Of a DNA stretch of 40,047 bases, positions 1-10,017 are shown in pieces. The notes beneath the pieces are model-generated. The model did no database searches and was not told the origin of the DNA. It worked only from the letters and a program-made list of their open reading frames with translations. Origin of the DNA: Pirellulales bacterium (GTDB lineage Bacteria > Planctomycetota > Planctomycetia > Pirellulales > JAICIG01); contig DATLUO010000142.1 in the NCBI GenBank assembly GCA_035533075.1, forward strand, positions 1 to 40,047, given 5' to 3'. Position numbers and translations under genes: made by a program. Positions within the stretch are counted from its first letter, which is position 1. Each line of letters starts with the position of its first letter.

Positions 1-139
1 GAGTTCTGCCAGCACCTCCTGCCGGAAGTACCTGCCGCTGCGTTGGTTACGTCCTGACGCGGCCCACGCAGGGCGGCGAAAGCTGTTACCCTGAGATTCC
101 TTGATTTGAACCACGCCCATTTCTTCACAAGCATTTCTA

Positions 140-167
140 CACCCAAGACCCAAGTCCCAAGACCCAA
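140..167. repeat. Heptamer tandem array (GACCCAA)
   Basis: Four consecutive 7-base units read CACCCAA, GACCCAA, GTCCCAA, GACCCAA. It is one of several arrays in this window with a 7-bp period and a locus-specific unit. It lies about 220 bp upstream of the DUF885 start. Confidence 0.8.
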
Positions 168-253
168 GGCGGTCGATCGAAAGTTTTGACCGCAGCCGCG
201 AAGACCGCGATCAAGAAAGAGCGCGTTGCCAGCCGGGCGGCACGTTGCCATCG

Positions 254-291
254 GTGGGCCGGCGCTCGCAAGCTCGCTTGCCCCACCCTAC
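254..291. repeat. REP-like repeat, single half
   Basis: About 38 bp beginning GTGGGCCGGCGCTCGC and ending CCCACCCTAC. It matches the right arm of the paired inverted repeats at 10018, 13312, 21011 and 39975. Only this arm is present. The bases just before it (GTTGCCATCGGT) still resemble the spacer seen in the paired copies, so it is probably a truncated pair. Confidence 0.85.
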
Positions 292-390
292 GGCCGCTCA
301 ATCAATTGGCGGCTGACGGAGCACGAGGCCTACCCTTGCGTCCGGCGGCGGTGTAGCGTAGTTACGTCAACGCTCTCCTGGAATCGGCCC

Positions 391-2157
391 ATGTTGAAAT
401 CATCGTACCTCATTCTCTGCCTCGTGACACTCGTGACCGCCAACAGCCATGCCGCCGACAATGAATTCGATCGGCTCGCCAAGGAGTACATCGACGAGTT
501 CCCCGCGCTGCACCCCGTTTCGGCGACCCAATTGGGCGACCATCGTTTCGACGGCAAGCTGGACGAAGTCAGCGAGGCGGGCCGTGAGAAAGAAATCGAC
601 TTTTGCCGACGCTATTCGAAGCGTCTCGCGCGGATTCTCCGCAAGGATCTGTCGCGCGATCAACAGGTCGATGCCGCCTTGCTCGACCAGCAGCTCCGCG
701 CCACGATCTGGCAGCTTGAAACGCTCGAAGAATGGGCCTGGAACCCGCTGATTTATACCGGCCTGGCCGGCGACGCCGTATACGGCCTGCTGGCCCGCGA
801 TTTCGCCGCCGAAGCAGAACGCTTGCGGCACGTCGCCGACCGACTGGAGCAATTCCCGCGGATGCTGGCCCAGGTGCGCGAAACGCTCGATGCGACACGC
901 GTGCCCAAGGTGCATGCCGAGACGGCCGTCAAACAGAATCGGGGCGTGCTCAGCATCCTCGAGCAGGAAGTCGAGCCGCTGGCCGGAAAACTCGCTTCGG
1001 CCGACCGCCGTCGCCTCGATCGGGCCATCGCCGCCGCCCGCCGCGAGATCGAGAAGCACCAGCAATGGCTGGAAGAAGAATTGCTGCCTAATGCGGCCGG
1101 CGATGCCCGGCTGGGGCGGAAGCTTTTCGACGAGAAACTGGTCTTCACATTGCAGTCGCCGCTGACGCGCGACGACATCCGCCGCCGTGCCATGAAAGAG
1201 CTGGTCCGGGTGCGCGAGCAAATGTGGACCATCGCCCGCGAAGTCTATCAACGGCGAAATCCCTACACGAAGTTTCCCGACGAGCCGTGCGACGAGTACA
1301 AGCAGGCCATCATTCGCGCGGCCCTGGAGATGGCCTACGCCGACCGGCCCGCGCCGGAGCGAATCGTGGAGACGGCCCGCGAGGCGCTGGCCCGCTGCAC
1401 GGAATTTGTGCGGCAAAAGGACCTGGTCACGGTTCCGGACGATCCGATCGAGATCATCGTCATGCCCGAATTTCGCCGCGGCGTGTCGCTGGCTTACTGC
1501 GACGCTCCCGGCCCGCTCGATGTCGGGCAAAAGACGTTCTACGCCGTGGCCCCGCTGCCCGACGACTGGAGCGATGCCCAGGTGACGTCGTTTCTGCGGG
1601 AATACAACCTGCGTTCGATTTACGATCTGACGGTGCATGAAGCGATGCCGGGGCACTTTTTGCAGCTTGCGGTGGCCAACCGCTGTCCTTCGACGTTGCG
1701 GGCCGTGCTCTCGTCGGGCGTGTTTATCGAGGGCTGGGCGGTGTACACCGAACAAGTCATGGCCGAAGCCGGGCTGCTCGACGGCGACCCGCTGATGCGG
1801 CTCATCGCTCTGAAATGGTATTTGCGCAGCGTGGCGAATGCCCTCATGGACCAGGCGATCCATGTCGACGGCATGGAGCGCGACGAAGCCATGCGGCTGA
1901 TGATCGAAGACACGTTTCAAGAGGAACGCGAGGCGGCGGCCAAGTGGATTCGGGCGCAACTCACGTCCACGCAGCTCTCGACGTACTTCGTCGGTTATCA
2001 AGAGCACCGCGACTTGCGTGAAGAAGCCGAGAAAGCCTGGGGCGATGATTTTTCGCCCAAGCGGTATCACGATGGCGTGATTTCGTTCGGCTCGCCGCCG
2101 GTGCAGTTTGTTCGGGCGCTGCTGCTCGACAAGGAGATTCCCGCAACCAGCGAATAG
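391..2157 (+). CDS. DUF885-family secreted hydrolase/peptidase-like protein
   Basis: A 588-residue protein of the DUF885 family, a group related to zinc-dependent metallopeptidases; the substrate is unknown. The ATG at 391 was chosen over an in-frame start at 226 because it opens directly into a signal peptide (residues 1 to about 22, cleavage after SHA) and because the upstream extension is encoded by a repeat. The diagnostic motif HEAMPGH lies at residues 416-422, giving the HExxxGH-like zinc-binding arrangement typical of DUF885, followed by the Glu-rich segment FIEGWAVYTEQ. Length and motif order fit the family, and nothing looks broken. A periplasmic or secreted location is inferred from the signal peptide. 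The next gene, bioF-like, follows after 17 bases without an obvious Shine-Dalgarno, so the two may be co-transcribed although no functional link is evident. Confidence 0.9.
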   Translation: MLKSSYLILCLVTLVTANSHAADNEFDRLAKEYIDEFPALHPVSATQLGDHRFDGKLDEVSEAGREKEIDFCRRYSKRLARILRKDLSRDQQVDAALLDQQLRATIWQLETLEEWAWNPLIYTGLAGDAVYGLLARDFAAEAERLRHVADRLEQFPRMLAQVRETLDATRVPKVHAETAVKQNRGVLSILEQEVEPLAGKLASADRRRLDRAIAAARREIEKHQQWLEEELLPNAAGDARLGRKLFDEKLVFTLQSPLTRDDIRRRAMKELVRVREQMWTIAREVYQRRNPYTKFPDEPCDEYKQAIIRAALEMAYADRPAPERIVETAREALARCTEFVRQKDLVTVPDDPIEIIVMPEFRRGVSLAYCDAPGPLDVGQKTFYAVAPLPDDWSDAQVTSFLREYNLRSIYDLTVHEAMPGHFLQLAVANRCPSTLRAVLSSGVFIEGWAVYTEQVMAEAGLLDGDPLMRLIALKWYLRSVANALMDQAIHVDGMERDEAMRLMIEDTFQEEREAAAKWIRAQLTSTQLSTYFVGYQEHRDLREEAEKAWGDDFSPKRYHDGVISFGSPPVQFVRALLLDKEIPATSE

Positions 2158-2174
2158 GGCGTACGATTACAGAT

Positions 2175-3371
2175 ATGCCGGGTAATAACGATGCACTTGA
2201 TTGGATCGACGCTGAGCTGGCCGAGTTGGCCGATCGCGACTTGCTCCGCGGGCTACGGACCTACGCGGGCCGGCCAGGGGCCGTGTTGCGGCTCGACGGA
2301 CGCGAATACGTCAATTTCGGCTCCAACGATTATCTTAGCCTGGCCGCGGACGCCCGTTTGGCGCGAGCGGCGGCGCAGACGCTCGACCTCGAGGGCTGCG
2401 GCAGCGGCGCCAGTCCGCTCGTGGTCGGCCACAGTACGGCGCTGGCGCGGCTGGAAGCGCGGTTGGCCGAATTCGAAGCGACCGAGGCGGCCCTGGTGTT
2501 TCCCTCGGGATTCGCGGCGAACCAGGGCACCATCGCCGCGCTCGTCGGGCCGGGCGATGCCGTGTTCAGCGACGAGCTGAATCACGCCAGCATCGTCGAT
2601 GGCTGCCGCCTCTCGCGAGCGGCTGTCCATATCTTTCCGCACGGCGATTGCGCGCGGCTGGAAGAGCAATTGCGCAGCACGGGCTCGGCTCGCCGTCGCC
2701 TGATTGTAAGCGACAGCCTGTTCAGTATGGACGGCGATCTGGCACCCCTGGCCGACCTGGCCAATTTAGCCAGTCGCTACAGTACCATGCTCATGGTCGA
2801 CGAGGCCCATGCCACCGGCGTATTCGGCCGCCACGGGCGCGGCGTTTGCGAAGCATTGGGCGTCGAAAACCGAATCGACGTTCGCGTGGGGACGCTCAGC
2901 AAGGCGCTGGGCGCGGCGGGCGGCTTCGTTTGCGGCCGGCGTTCGCTGGTCGAGTGGCTGCTGAACCGTGCCCGGCCCTATGTCTTTTCCACGGCTTTGC
3001 CGCCGGCCATCGCCGCGGCGGCGATGGCGTCGCTCGACATCGTCGAAAGTACACCGTCGCGGCGCGGCGAGCTGCTCGGACGGGCAGCCCAACTTCGCGA
3101 GCGTCTCGTGGCCCAGGGCTGGAACGTCGGACGCTCGGACAGCCAGATTGTGCCGCTCGTCGTGGGAGCAGCCGCACGCGCGTTGGAGCTTTCGGCGCGG
3201 CTGGCCGAAGGCGGCGTGTGGGCCCCGGCCATTCGTCCGCCCAGCGTGCCCGAAAACGCCTCTCGGCTGCGGATCTGTCTCTGCCACGGGCACGACGACG
3301 CCATGATCGCGAAGCTTTTGGAGGCACTGCAAGCGAAAGCCGCTGTTCCTTGTCATCCGAGTCCCCTGTAG
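2175..3371 (+). CDS. bioF: 8-amino-7-oxononanoate synthase (KAPA synthase) or close alpha-oxoamine synthase
   Basis: A 398-residue PLP-dependent enzyme of the alpha-oxoamine synthase family. BioF condenses pimeloyl-ACP/CoA with L-alanine to give 8-amino-7-oxononanoate in biotin synthesis. Visible features are the substrate-loop motif FGSNDYLSL (residues 48-56), LNHASI with the PLP-stacking His137, the cofactor motif DEAHATG (Asp209, His212) and the Schiff-base lysine in GTLSKALGA (Lys243). Length is normal. No other bio genes are present in the window, so the exact family member (BioF, or 2-amino-3-ketobutyrate CoA ligase, which has very similar motifs) rests on overall resemblance. There is no strong ribosome-binding site. 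It starts 17 bases after the DUF885 gene and is followed 59 bases later by the GT87-like gene. Confidence 0.85.
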   Translation: MPGNNDALDWIDAELAELADRDLLRGLRTYAGRPGAVLRLDGREYVNFGSNDYLSLAADARLARAAAQTLDLEGCGSGASPLVVGHSTALARLEARLAEFEATEAALVFPSGFAANQGTIAALVGPGDAVFSDELNHASIVDGCRLSRAAVHIFPHGDCARLEEQLRSTGSARRRLIVSDSLFSMDGDLAPLADLANLASRYSTMLMVDEAHATGVFGRHGRGVCEALGVENRIDVRVGTLSKALGAAGGFVCGRRSLVEWLLNRARPYVFSTALPPAIAAAAMASLDIVESTPSRRGELLGRAAQLRERLVAQGWNVGRSDSQIVPLVVGAAARALELSARLAEGGVWAPAIRPPSVPENASRLRICLCHGHDDAMIAKLLEALQAKAAVPCHPSPL

Positions 3372-3430
3372 AATCCGATCAATTAGAAAGGGAATTGTCG
3401 ATCGGCTAGTTTCTTACCGGGCGGACCTTG

Positions 3431-4861
3431 ATGAGCGGCAATGGATCACCGCGGTGGCCGTCCTCGTTGCGACTGCGGCCAGAGGAGGAGCATCGTACTC
3501 TCGGCTTGGCTGACGTTCCTGAACGTCTCGGCCGGCTCGACCGGATAAGCCTGGCAAGCTTGGCAATCGCGTTTTTGGTGTTTGGCGGACTGGTGCAGAT
3601 TCGTTCCGCTCTTCTGCCGCGTCGACTGGGCGATTGGAACGTCTTCGCCCGTGCGGCCTGGGCGGCGCGCACCGGCCATGACCTCTACGACGTCAGCGAC
3701 GACAACGGCTTTCACTATCTCTATCCGCCCACCTTCGCCATTTTGTTGGGCCCGCTGGCCGACTCTCCCCCAAACGAGTCCCACGACGGACTGCTCCCCT
3801 ACCCGGTGACGGTTCTCTATTGGTACTTCCTTAATGTGGGGTGCCTGGCCCTGGCGGCCCATTGGCTGGCAAGCGCGTTGGAAGAATCGTCGCCAAGTTT
3901 CCGACGGTATCAGCCGTCGCCGGCTGACCGCCGATGGTGGGGGTTGCGGCTCTGGCCCGCGCTGGCCTGCCTGCCGCCAATTGGGCACACACTGATGCGC
4001 GGCCAGGTGGGAGTGTTGTTGCTGTTGTTGCTCAGCGGCATGATCGTGTCGGCCGTGCGTGGCAGAAGCGTGCGGGCCGGAGGCTGGTTGGCCTGCGCGA
4101 TTTGCCTGAAAGTGATTCCGGCGCTGTTGCTGGTGTATCCAATCTTCCGGCGGGACTTCAAATTCCTGGGCGGATGCCTGGCGGGACTGTTGGTGGGACT
4201 GGTTGCGGTCCCCGTGGCGGCGCGCGGCGTGCGCCAAACGTGCGACGACTATCGTCGCTGGAACCAAGTGATGCTGGCGCCGGCCATCGCCAACGGCAGC
4301 GATACCTCGCGTGCCCAAGAAGTGCTGAATGTGACGGCCACCGACAGCCAGTCGTTGTTGGCGATGTTTCACAACACCTGGTTTCTCGATCGCGACACTC
4401 GGCCGAAGCAGGCCGCACCCTTGACGCGCATGCTGTCTCTCGCGAGCAGCGCTCTTCTTCTTCTCGTTTGGCTGGCAATGATGCGCCGTAGCCGCCAAGA
4501 TGCGGCGTCCACCGTTCTTCTTTTAGGGACGCTCATCGAAGTGATGCTGCTGGCCAGCCCCGTTTGCCACTTGCACTACTTCTGCCTTTCCGTGCCACTC
4601 GTTGCGGGGCTGTTTGCGATCGGCTGGGAGCATTCGACGGCCCCGCGCTTGGGCAAGTGGCTCGGTGCGCTGGTCGTCGTCAATCTCGGCGCCAATGTGG
4701 TGCCGCACTTTCCCGGCATGGAAGTGTGGCGCGACGTCGGGCTGGCCGGCTATGCGGCACTGGTTCTTGTCGCTGCGGCAGCCGTCGTGTTGTGGCGGAG
4801 GAAAGTGCCATCCGACCTTCACAGAGCAGACGCGACGATCGGTGTTCGGGCCGCGGCCTGA
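3431..4861 (+). CDS. GT87/DUF2029-family polytopic membrane glycosyltransferase-like protein
   Basis: A 476-residue integral membrane protein with roughly nine to eleven hydrophobic segments after a cytoplasmic-looking N-terminus of about 40 residues. The segment DLYDVSDDNG followed by YLYPPTFAILLGPLA (about residues 80-108) is the signature of the GT87 (DUF2029) family, polyprenyl-phosphate-mannose-dependent mannosyltransferases and relatives. The acceptor cannot be told from sequence. The ATG at 3431 was chosen; a TTG directly before it (3428) is equally in frame. It ends with a short basic cytoplasmic tail. Downstream is a 314-bp gap, so it is probably the last gene of this rightward set. 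Confidence 0.8.
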   Translation: MSGNGSPRWPSSLRLRPEEEHRTLGLADVPERLGRLDRISLASLAIAFLVFGGLVQIRSALLPRRLGDWNVFARAAWAARTGHDLYDVSDDNGFHYLYPPTFAILLGPLADSPPNESHDGLLPYPVTVLYWYFLNVGCLALAAHWLASALEESSPSFRRYQPSPADRRWWGLRLWPALACLPPIGHTLMRGQVGVLLLLLLSGMIVSAVRGRSVRAGGWLACAICLKVIPALLLVYPIFRRDFKFLGGCLAGLLVGLVAVPVAARGVRQTCDDYRRWNQVMLAPAIANGSDTSRAQEVLNVTATDSQSLLAMFHNTWFLDRDTRPKQAAPLTRMLSLASSALLLLVWLAMMRRSRQDAASTVLLLGTLIEVMLLASPVCHLHYFCLSVPLVAGLFAIGWEHSTAPRLGKWLGALVVVNLGANVVPHFPGMEVWRDVGLAGYAALVLVAAAAVVLWRRKVPSDLHRADATIGVRAAA

Positions 4862-5175
4862 ACGCTAGTGTTTGTCATACGGCCACGCTGGCCGCACGCG
4901 AACCAGCATCGCGCGCGCCGCCCGCAGAGGCGCCTTGGCAGACTGACCTGGGCCGCGACGCGTCTACCACTGCCGATCTCCGCCAAAGACGGCGGAACCC
5001 GTTTATCTTCGCTAACTTGCGCCAGCGCAACCGACTGAGAGCTGCTCGCTTGGTTGCGCCGTTCTCATCAAAACGCGGCCTACGTTGCTCATCTCCTGCG
5101 GTCCGGCATCCTAAATGCCGTGGCGGGGCGGCCAGTTGTCAGTGTCGCCGTCCTTTTTTTCTGGGAGACTCGATC
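4862..5175. other. Intergenic gap with a short hairpin after the GT87 gene
   Basis: No gene is supported here. At 4880-4894 there is a perfect 6-bp stem with a 3-base loop (CGGCCA CGC TGGCCG) 18 bases after the stop. It has no following T-run, so it is only a possible transcription or decay boundary. The 3' end carries GGGAG about 10 bases ahead of the ATG at 5176, which supports that start. No convincing promoter was found. Confidence 0.4.
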
Positions 5176-8100
5176 ATGGGTTCATGGACATTCCGCGCGC
5201 GTTCCACGCAATCCCGCCGTAAGCAACAAAAGAAAACGGATTCCTTGCGGCGAGTCAAGCTCGACCGGCATAACTGTGAACTGCTCGAACCTCGACTTCT
5301 GTTGACCGCCGATCTGGCGATCACGAAAGCGCAAATCGCTCCGCTGTCAGCGGGCGTTCCTGCCGCCGTCTCCCAAGGCGAGATGATCGGCTACCAGATC
5401 ACGGTCGCCAACAACGGCAGCACGGCGGCCAGCGGCACCACCCTTACCGATACCCTTCCGGCCGGCGAAACGCTGCTCGGCGCCAACAACGGCTCCACGG
5501 GAGCATCCCTGCCGTTCAGCGGCGACACCCTCAGCGACAATTTGGGCAGTCTGGCCGCGGGCGCTTCCGCCACCCTCACCATCGACGCACTGGTCAACGG
5601 ACAGGCAGCCGGCACCCTCACCAACACTGCCAGCGTTTCCTCAGCCGACGAGAACGGCGGCCTGCCGATCGTCTCGGCGCCCGTTTCCACCACGATCGAC
5701 TTGCTTGCCAGCACCGCCGCCAGTCTCTCGATTACCAAGACGGCGGCGAACGACAACAGCGTCGTCTCCGTCGGCGGCGGCGAAACGTACACCATTACCG
5801 TCGCCAACAACAGCGCCAACGCCGCCGACAATACCACCGTGTTCGACGTGTTGCCGGCCGGGGCCACATTCGTTTCCGGCACGGTCTCCGGCGGCACGGG
5901 ACCAACCACGCTCTCGGCGCCGACGGGCAACTTGGAGACGATCGACCTGGGAACGCTGGCCGCGAATAGCTCGGCCACCATTACCATGGCGGTCACCGCC
6001 CCCAGCAGCGTGGGCGTGATGGTCAATCAGGCGACCGTGGCCACCAGTTCGGGCAACACCACCGTCGCCAATGCCTCGGCCTCGCTGACCACCGCGGTGC
6101 AAGGAACCACGGCGCCGACCAGCGGCACGGTCGACCTTTCGGTGACGAAATCACTCATGGCCGGCACAAATCCCGCCCTGGGTCTGGGGACCAACGCCAC
6201 GTATGTCGTTACCGTCACGAACAACGGCACCGCCGACGCCACAGGCGTGGTCGTTTCGGACGTGCTGCCCGTCGGCGCTCAATTCATCAGCGGCACGACC
6301 AGCGTCAGCGGCGTGAGCGTGACCAGCAGCAACGGTGTGGCCACGGCCACGCTGCCGACCCTGGCCGCCGGGAGCAGCGCCACGCTGACCCTCACGCTCT
6401 CAACTTCGGCCGTCGGCGCGCTGACCGACTCCGTCTACGTCGAGGGCAATCAACCGGACGCCAGCCAGGCAGACAACGTGGCCACCGCGGCCACGCTGGT
6501 CAACGGCTTGGCGGCGCCCGCCGTCGACCTTTCCGTGACTAAAACCGCCTCGGCCACGACCGGCACCGTCGGCGCCGACCTGACCTACACCATCACTGTC
6601 GCCAACAGTTCGGCCAACGTGGCCACCGGCGTCGTCGCCGAAGACGTGCTGCCGCCGAGCTCCACCTTTGTGTCGGCGACGACCTCGACAGGGGGTTCAC
6701 TTAGCCCGGTGAACGGCGTGCTCGTTGACTCTATCGGCACCCTGGCGGCGAGCGGCACCGAAACGCTGACCGTGACCGTCAAGCCGACCGCCGTGCGAGT
6801 GATCACCAACCAGGCGTTCGTGGCCGGCGATCAGCTCGACACCGATCTCAGCAACAACCTTGCCTCGCTCACGACCGCCGTCGAGGGAACGAGCGCCACC
6901 AACGTCAACCTGGCCATCACCAAGACCGCGGCGAACAACAACGCCGACGTGACATTGGGCGCGAACGAAACCTACACCATTACGGTCAAAAACATCGGCA
7001 CCAATGACGCGACCGGCGTGGTCGTATCGGATGTGCTGCCGGCCACGGCGGGCTTCGTCAGCGGCGTCGCCAGCGTCAGCGGGGCCACCGTGGCCGACAT
7101 CAACGGCACCATCACGGCCGACTTGGGTACTCTGGCGGCCGGCGCCAGCGCCACGCTCACGCTGACCGTCACGCCGACCATGCTCGGTGCAATCACCGAT
7201 ACGGCCTACGTCGAAGCGAACGAGACCGACACCGACCAGAGCGACAACTCGGCGACGGTCACGACGAGCATCGTCTCCCCCACGACTTTGGCAAACCTGT
7301 CGATCCTGAAGGTGACCGCTCCCGATCCCGGCACCGTCGGACTGCCGCTGACCTACACCTTGATCGTGACGAACACCGGTTTGGCGGCGGCAGACAACGT
7401 CGTCGTCAGCGACACGCTGCCCAGCGGTGTGACGTTTGCGTCGGCCACGAGCGACGTCAGCGGCGTCACACCCACCAATTCCAGCGGCTCCGTCACGGCC
7501 GACCTCGGCACCGTGGCCTCCGGGGCCGTGGAGACCGTGACCATCGTCGTCACACCCACCGCGGCGGGCACACTCGACAATACCGCAACCGTGACCACCT
7601 CGACGACCAATGTCAGCACGAATACCTCCTCCACAACCCACACCACCATCAACGCGGTCACCAGCACGCAGGCCAATCTCTCGATCGCCAAGTTTGCGAC
7701 TCCCAATCCGGACACGGTCGGGCAGCTGCTGACCTACACCTTGGTCGTAACCAACACCGGCGCGGCGGCAGACAATGTCGTCGTCAGTGACACGCTGCCC
7801 AGCGGTGTGAATTTTGCGTCGGCCACAAGCGACGTCAGCGGCGTCACGCCCACCAATTCCAGCGGCACCGTCACGGCCGACCTCGGCACCGTGGCCTCCG
7901 GGGCCGTGGACACCGTGACCATCGTCGTCACGCCCACTGCGGCGGGCACGGTCAACAACACCGCCACGGTGGCCACATCCACGACCAATGTCAGCACGCA
8001 CACCTCGGCCACGACGGGTACGACCATCAACCCGGCCGTGCAGGCCAATTTGTCGATCGCCAAGCTGGCATCGCCCAGTCCGGATACGGTCGGCCAGAAC

Positions 8101-9999
8101 CTAACGTACGTGCTGATCGTCAGCAATGCCGGGCCCGCGGCCGCCGCCGACGTGACCGTCAGCGACACGTTGCCCAGCGGCGTCACGTTTGTCTCGGATG
8201 GCAGCGACGTCAGCGGTGCCACGTTGACCAACACCAACGGCACCATCACCGCCAATCTCGGCACGGTGGCGTCCGGCGCGGTCGACACGGTGACCATCGT
8301 GGTCACGCCCACGGCGGCCGGCACGATCAGCAATACGGCGACCGTCTCGACGACCACCGCCAATCCCGGCACTCACACCAGCGCCACCGTTCAGACGACG
8401 ATCAATCCCACCAGCGCCGCGGCGAACCTCTCGATCAGCAAGACGGCTTCGCCCAGCCCGGACGTCGTGGGCCAGGACCTGACCTACACCATCGTCGTCA
8501 GCGATGCCCCCGGCGCGGCGGACGCGGCGGGCGTAACGGTAACCGACGCACTGCCGGCGGGCGCGACCTTCGTCTCGGCCCTGGACACCACCAGCGGCGT
8601 CTCGTTGAGCCCCACCAGCGGCACCCTCAGCGACAACATCGGCACGGTGGCAGCCGGCACGTCGGATACGATCACGATCACCGTCACGCCGACTGTCACC
8701 GGCACGCTCAGCAACACGGCCAACGTCACGACGACCACGCCGAACATCAGCACGCAAACTTCGGCCACCGTGCTGACGATGATTACCACGACCAGTGCCG
8801 CGGCGAACCTGTCGATCACCAAGACGGCCTCGCCCAGTCCGGCAACGGTCGGCCAGGACCTGACCTACACGATCGTGGTGACCAACGCGGCGGGAGCGGC
8901 CGCGGCCGACAATGTGTTTGTGATCGACACCCTGCCCGTCGGCCTGGCGACCTTGGTCTCGGCGCAGGATACCACGCGCGGCGTGGCTCTCACCGCCACG
9001 GGGGCCGCCATCAAGGACGACATCGGCAGCATGGCGGCCGGCACGTCCGACACGATTGTGATCGTCGCCACACCGCTCAAGACCGGCCAGATCACCAACA
9101 CGGCCACGGTCCACACGACCACTCCCAACGCCAGCAACAATACGACGGCGGTGGTCAAGACGCCCGTGAACGCCGTCGCGCCTCCAGCGGGTCCCAGCGC
9201 CTACCTCAACGGTCAGACAGGCGACGGCACCGATCAGACGTTCCTCACGAACCTGTATCGCGAGCTGCTCGATCGCAACCCCGATCAGACAGGATTCCAG
9301 TACTGGTTGAATTTCTTGCAAACCAACGGCGGCACGACCGCCAGCGGCCAAAGCAACGCCGCCACGCGGCAGCAAGTGGTGCAGATCATGCTGCACTCTC
9401 AGGAGTATGAAACGCACTGGGTCGATGCCGTGTTCGACAACTTCCTCACTCGCCGCGCCGATCCGGGCGCGGAGAAATTTTTCGTCAACGAGCTGAACAA
9501 TGGCGTCAGCGAACAAGACGTGCTCGTCGCGGTGCTCACGTCTCAGGAATACTTCGGGCATGGCGGTCCGCACGGCCGCGGCGCTCCTCCGGGGCACGGG
9601 CCGGCGGCGGGAGGTTCCAACGAGGCATTCGTCGATAACCTCTTCGCCGAGTTGCTGGGACGTGCCGCCGATACCGCAAGCGAGCAGTTCTATGTCAATG
9701 CTCTTGACAGCGGCCAGCTCACGCGGGCACAGGTGGCGCTCGACTTCCTGAACTCTCCGGAGGAAGCGCACGATCTGATGATCGCCGCCGGGGCGGGACC
9801 GGTCGGCGCGCCGGGTACCCCGGCCACCGGCTCCTACCCCTTGGCGGTGCTCACTGGGGACGGCTGGGACGACCTCTACTTCCAAGGCAACCTCGATTCC
9901 AGTGCCGTCGATCAGTTCATGAGCGCGCTGGAAACGAACACCTCGTGGCAGACCGTACAGCAACAGATGTTGACGCTGCCGCAATACTTCGGCGGGTAG
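5176..9999 (+). CDS. Giant LEPR-XLL surface protein with ten DUF11 repeats and C-terminal DUF4214 modules
   Basis: A 1607-residue protein. It opens with a basic leader and the motif LEPRLLL at residues 37-43, the LEPR-XLL-type signature of large exported planctomycete proteins. Ten DUF11/TIGR01451-type beta-sandwich repeats follow (about residues 45-1340). Each begins with a variant of ANLSITKTAS and contains Y-T-hydrophobic-V-N and DxLP elements. The C-terminus (about 1350-1607) has DUF4214-like modules, recognised by LYRELLDRNPDQTGFQYW, a related FLTRRADPGAEKFFVNEL segment and LFAELLGRAAD. Repeats 6 to 8 are nearly identical over stretches of DNA, indicating recent tandem duplication. The start at 5176 is set by GGGAG upstream and by the leader; the open frame reaches further back without domain content. 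A cell-surface or matrix role is inferred from the architecture; the ligand is unknown. Confidence 0.9.
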   Translation: MGSWTFRARSTQSRRKQQKKTDSLRRVKLDRHNCELLEPRLLLTADLAITKAQIAPLSAGVPAAVSQGEMIGYQITVANNGSTAASGTTLTDTLPAGETLLGANNGSTGASLPFSGDTLSDNLGSLAAGASATLTIDALVNGQAAGTLTNTASVSSADENGGLPIVSAPVSTTIDLLASTAASLSITKTAANDNSVVSVGGGETYTITVANNSANAADNTTVFDVLPAGATFVSGTVSGGTGPTTLSAPTGNLETIDLGTLAANSSATITMAVTAPSSVGVMVNQATVATSSGNTTVANASASLTTAVQGTTAPTSGTVDLSVTKSLMAGTNPALGLGTNATYVVTVTNNGTADATGVVVSDVLPVGAQFISGTTSVSGVSVTSSNGVATATLPTLAAGSSATLTLTLSTSAVGALTDSVYVEGNQPDASQADNVATAATLVNGLAAPAVDLSVTKTASATTGTVGADLTYTITVANSSANVATGVVAEDVLPPSSTFVSATTSTGGSLSPVNGVLVDSIGTLAASGTETLTVTVKPTAVRVITNQAFVAGDQLDTDLSNNLASLTTAVEGTSATNVNLAITKTAANNNADVTLGANETYTITVKNIGTNDATGVVVSDVLPATAGFVSGVASVSGATVADINGTITADLGTLAAGASATLTLTVTPTMLGAITDTAYVEANETDTDQSDNSATVTTSIVSPTTLANLSILKVTAPDPGTVGLPLTYTLIVTNTGLAAADNVVVSDTLPSGVTFASATSDVSGVTPTNSSGSVTADLGTVASGAVETVTIVVTPTAAGTLDNTATVTTSTTNVSTNTSSTTHTTINAVTSTQANLSIAKFATPNPDTVGQLLTYTLVVTNTGAAADNVVVSDTLPSGVNFASATSDVSGVTPTNSSGTVTADLGTVASGAVDTVTIVVTPTAAGTVNNTATVATSTTNVSTHTSATTGTTINPAVQANLSIAKLASPSPDTVGQNLTYVLIVSNAGPAAAADVTVSDTLPSGVTFVSDGSDVSGATLTNTNGTITANLGTVASGAVDTVTIVVTPTAAGTISNTATVSTTTANPGTHTSATVQTTINPTSAAANLSISKTASPSPDVVGQDLTYTIVVSDAPGAADAAGVTVTDALPAGATFVSALDTTSGVSLSPTSGTLSDNIGTVAAGTSDTITITVTPTVTGTLSNTANVTTTTPNISTQTSATVLTMITTTSAAANLSITKTASPSPATVGQDLTYTIVVTNAAGAAAADNVFVIDTLPVGLATLVSAQDTTRGVALTATGAAIKDDIGSMAAGTSDTIVIVATPLKTGQITNTATVHTTTPNASNNTTAVVKTPVNAVAPPAGPSAYLNGQTGDGTDQTFLTNLYRELLDRNPDQTGFQYWLNFLQTNGGTTASGQSNAATRQQVVQIMLHSQEYETHWVDAVFDNFLTRRADPGAEKFFVNELNNGVSEQDVLVAVLTSQEYFGHGGPHGRGAPPGHGPAAGGSNEAFVDNLFAELLGRAADTASEQFYVNALDSGQLTRAQVALDFLNSPEEAHDLMIAAGAGPVGAPGTPATGSYPLAVLTGDGWDDLYFQGNLDSSAVDQFMSALETNTSWQTVQQQMLTLPQYFGG

Positions 10000-10017
10000 C
10001 TAGCCCAAAAAATCGAC

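Larger units (their letters stand above)
1..390. other. Upstream intergenic region, possible gene end at its left edge
   Basis: The first 57 bases read without interruption in frame 1 and end in TGA, so they could be the last 18 codons of a gene outside the window, but nothing identifies that gene. The rest is non-coding as far as I can see. It contains a four-unit heptamer array and half of the REP-like repeat family, both listed separately. An open frame extends the downstream DUF885 gene back to 226, but it runs through the REP-like repeat and has no domain character. Confidence 0.4.

Noticed and set aside
226-390. N-terminal extension of the DUF885 protein.
   Set aside because: It is encoded by half of the REP-like repeat and delays the evident signal peptide at 391.
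4880-4894. Rho-independent terminator after the GT87-type gene.
   Set aside because: A good stem exists but no T-run follows, so it was kept only as a hairpin note.
8101-9984. Long minus-strand open frame, and others at 6697-8001, opposite the giant surface protein.
   Set aside because: They are antisense to DUF11 and DUF4214 modules with exact protein repeats; the predicted proteins are Gly/Arg-rich with no domain.
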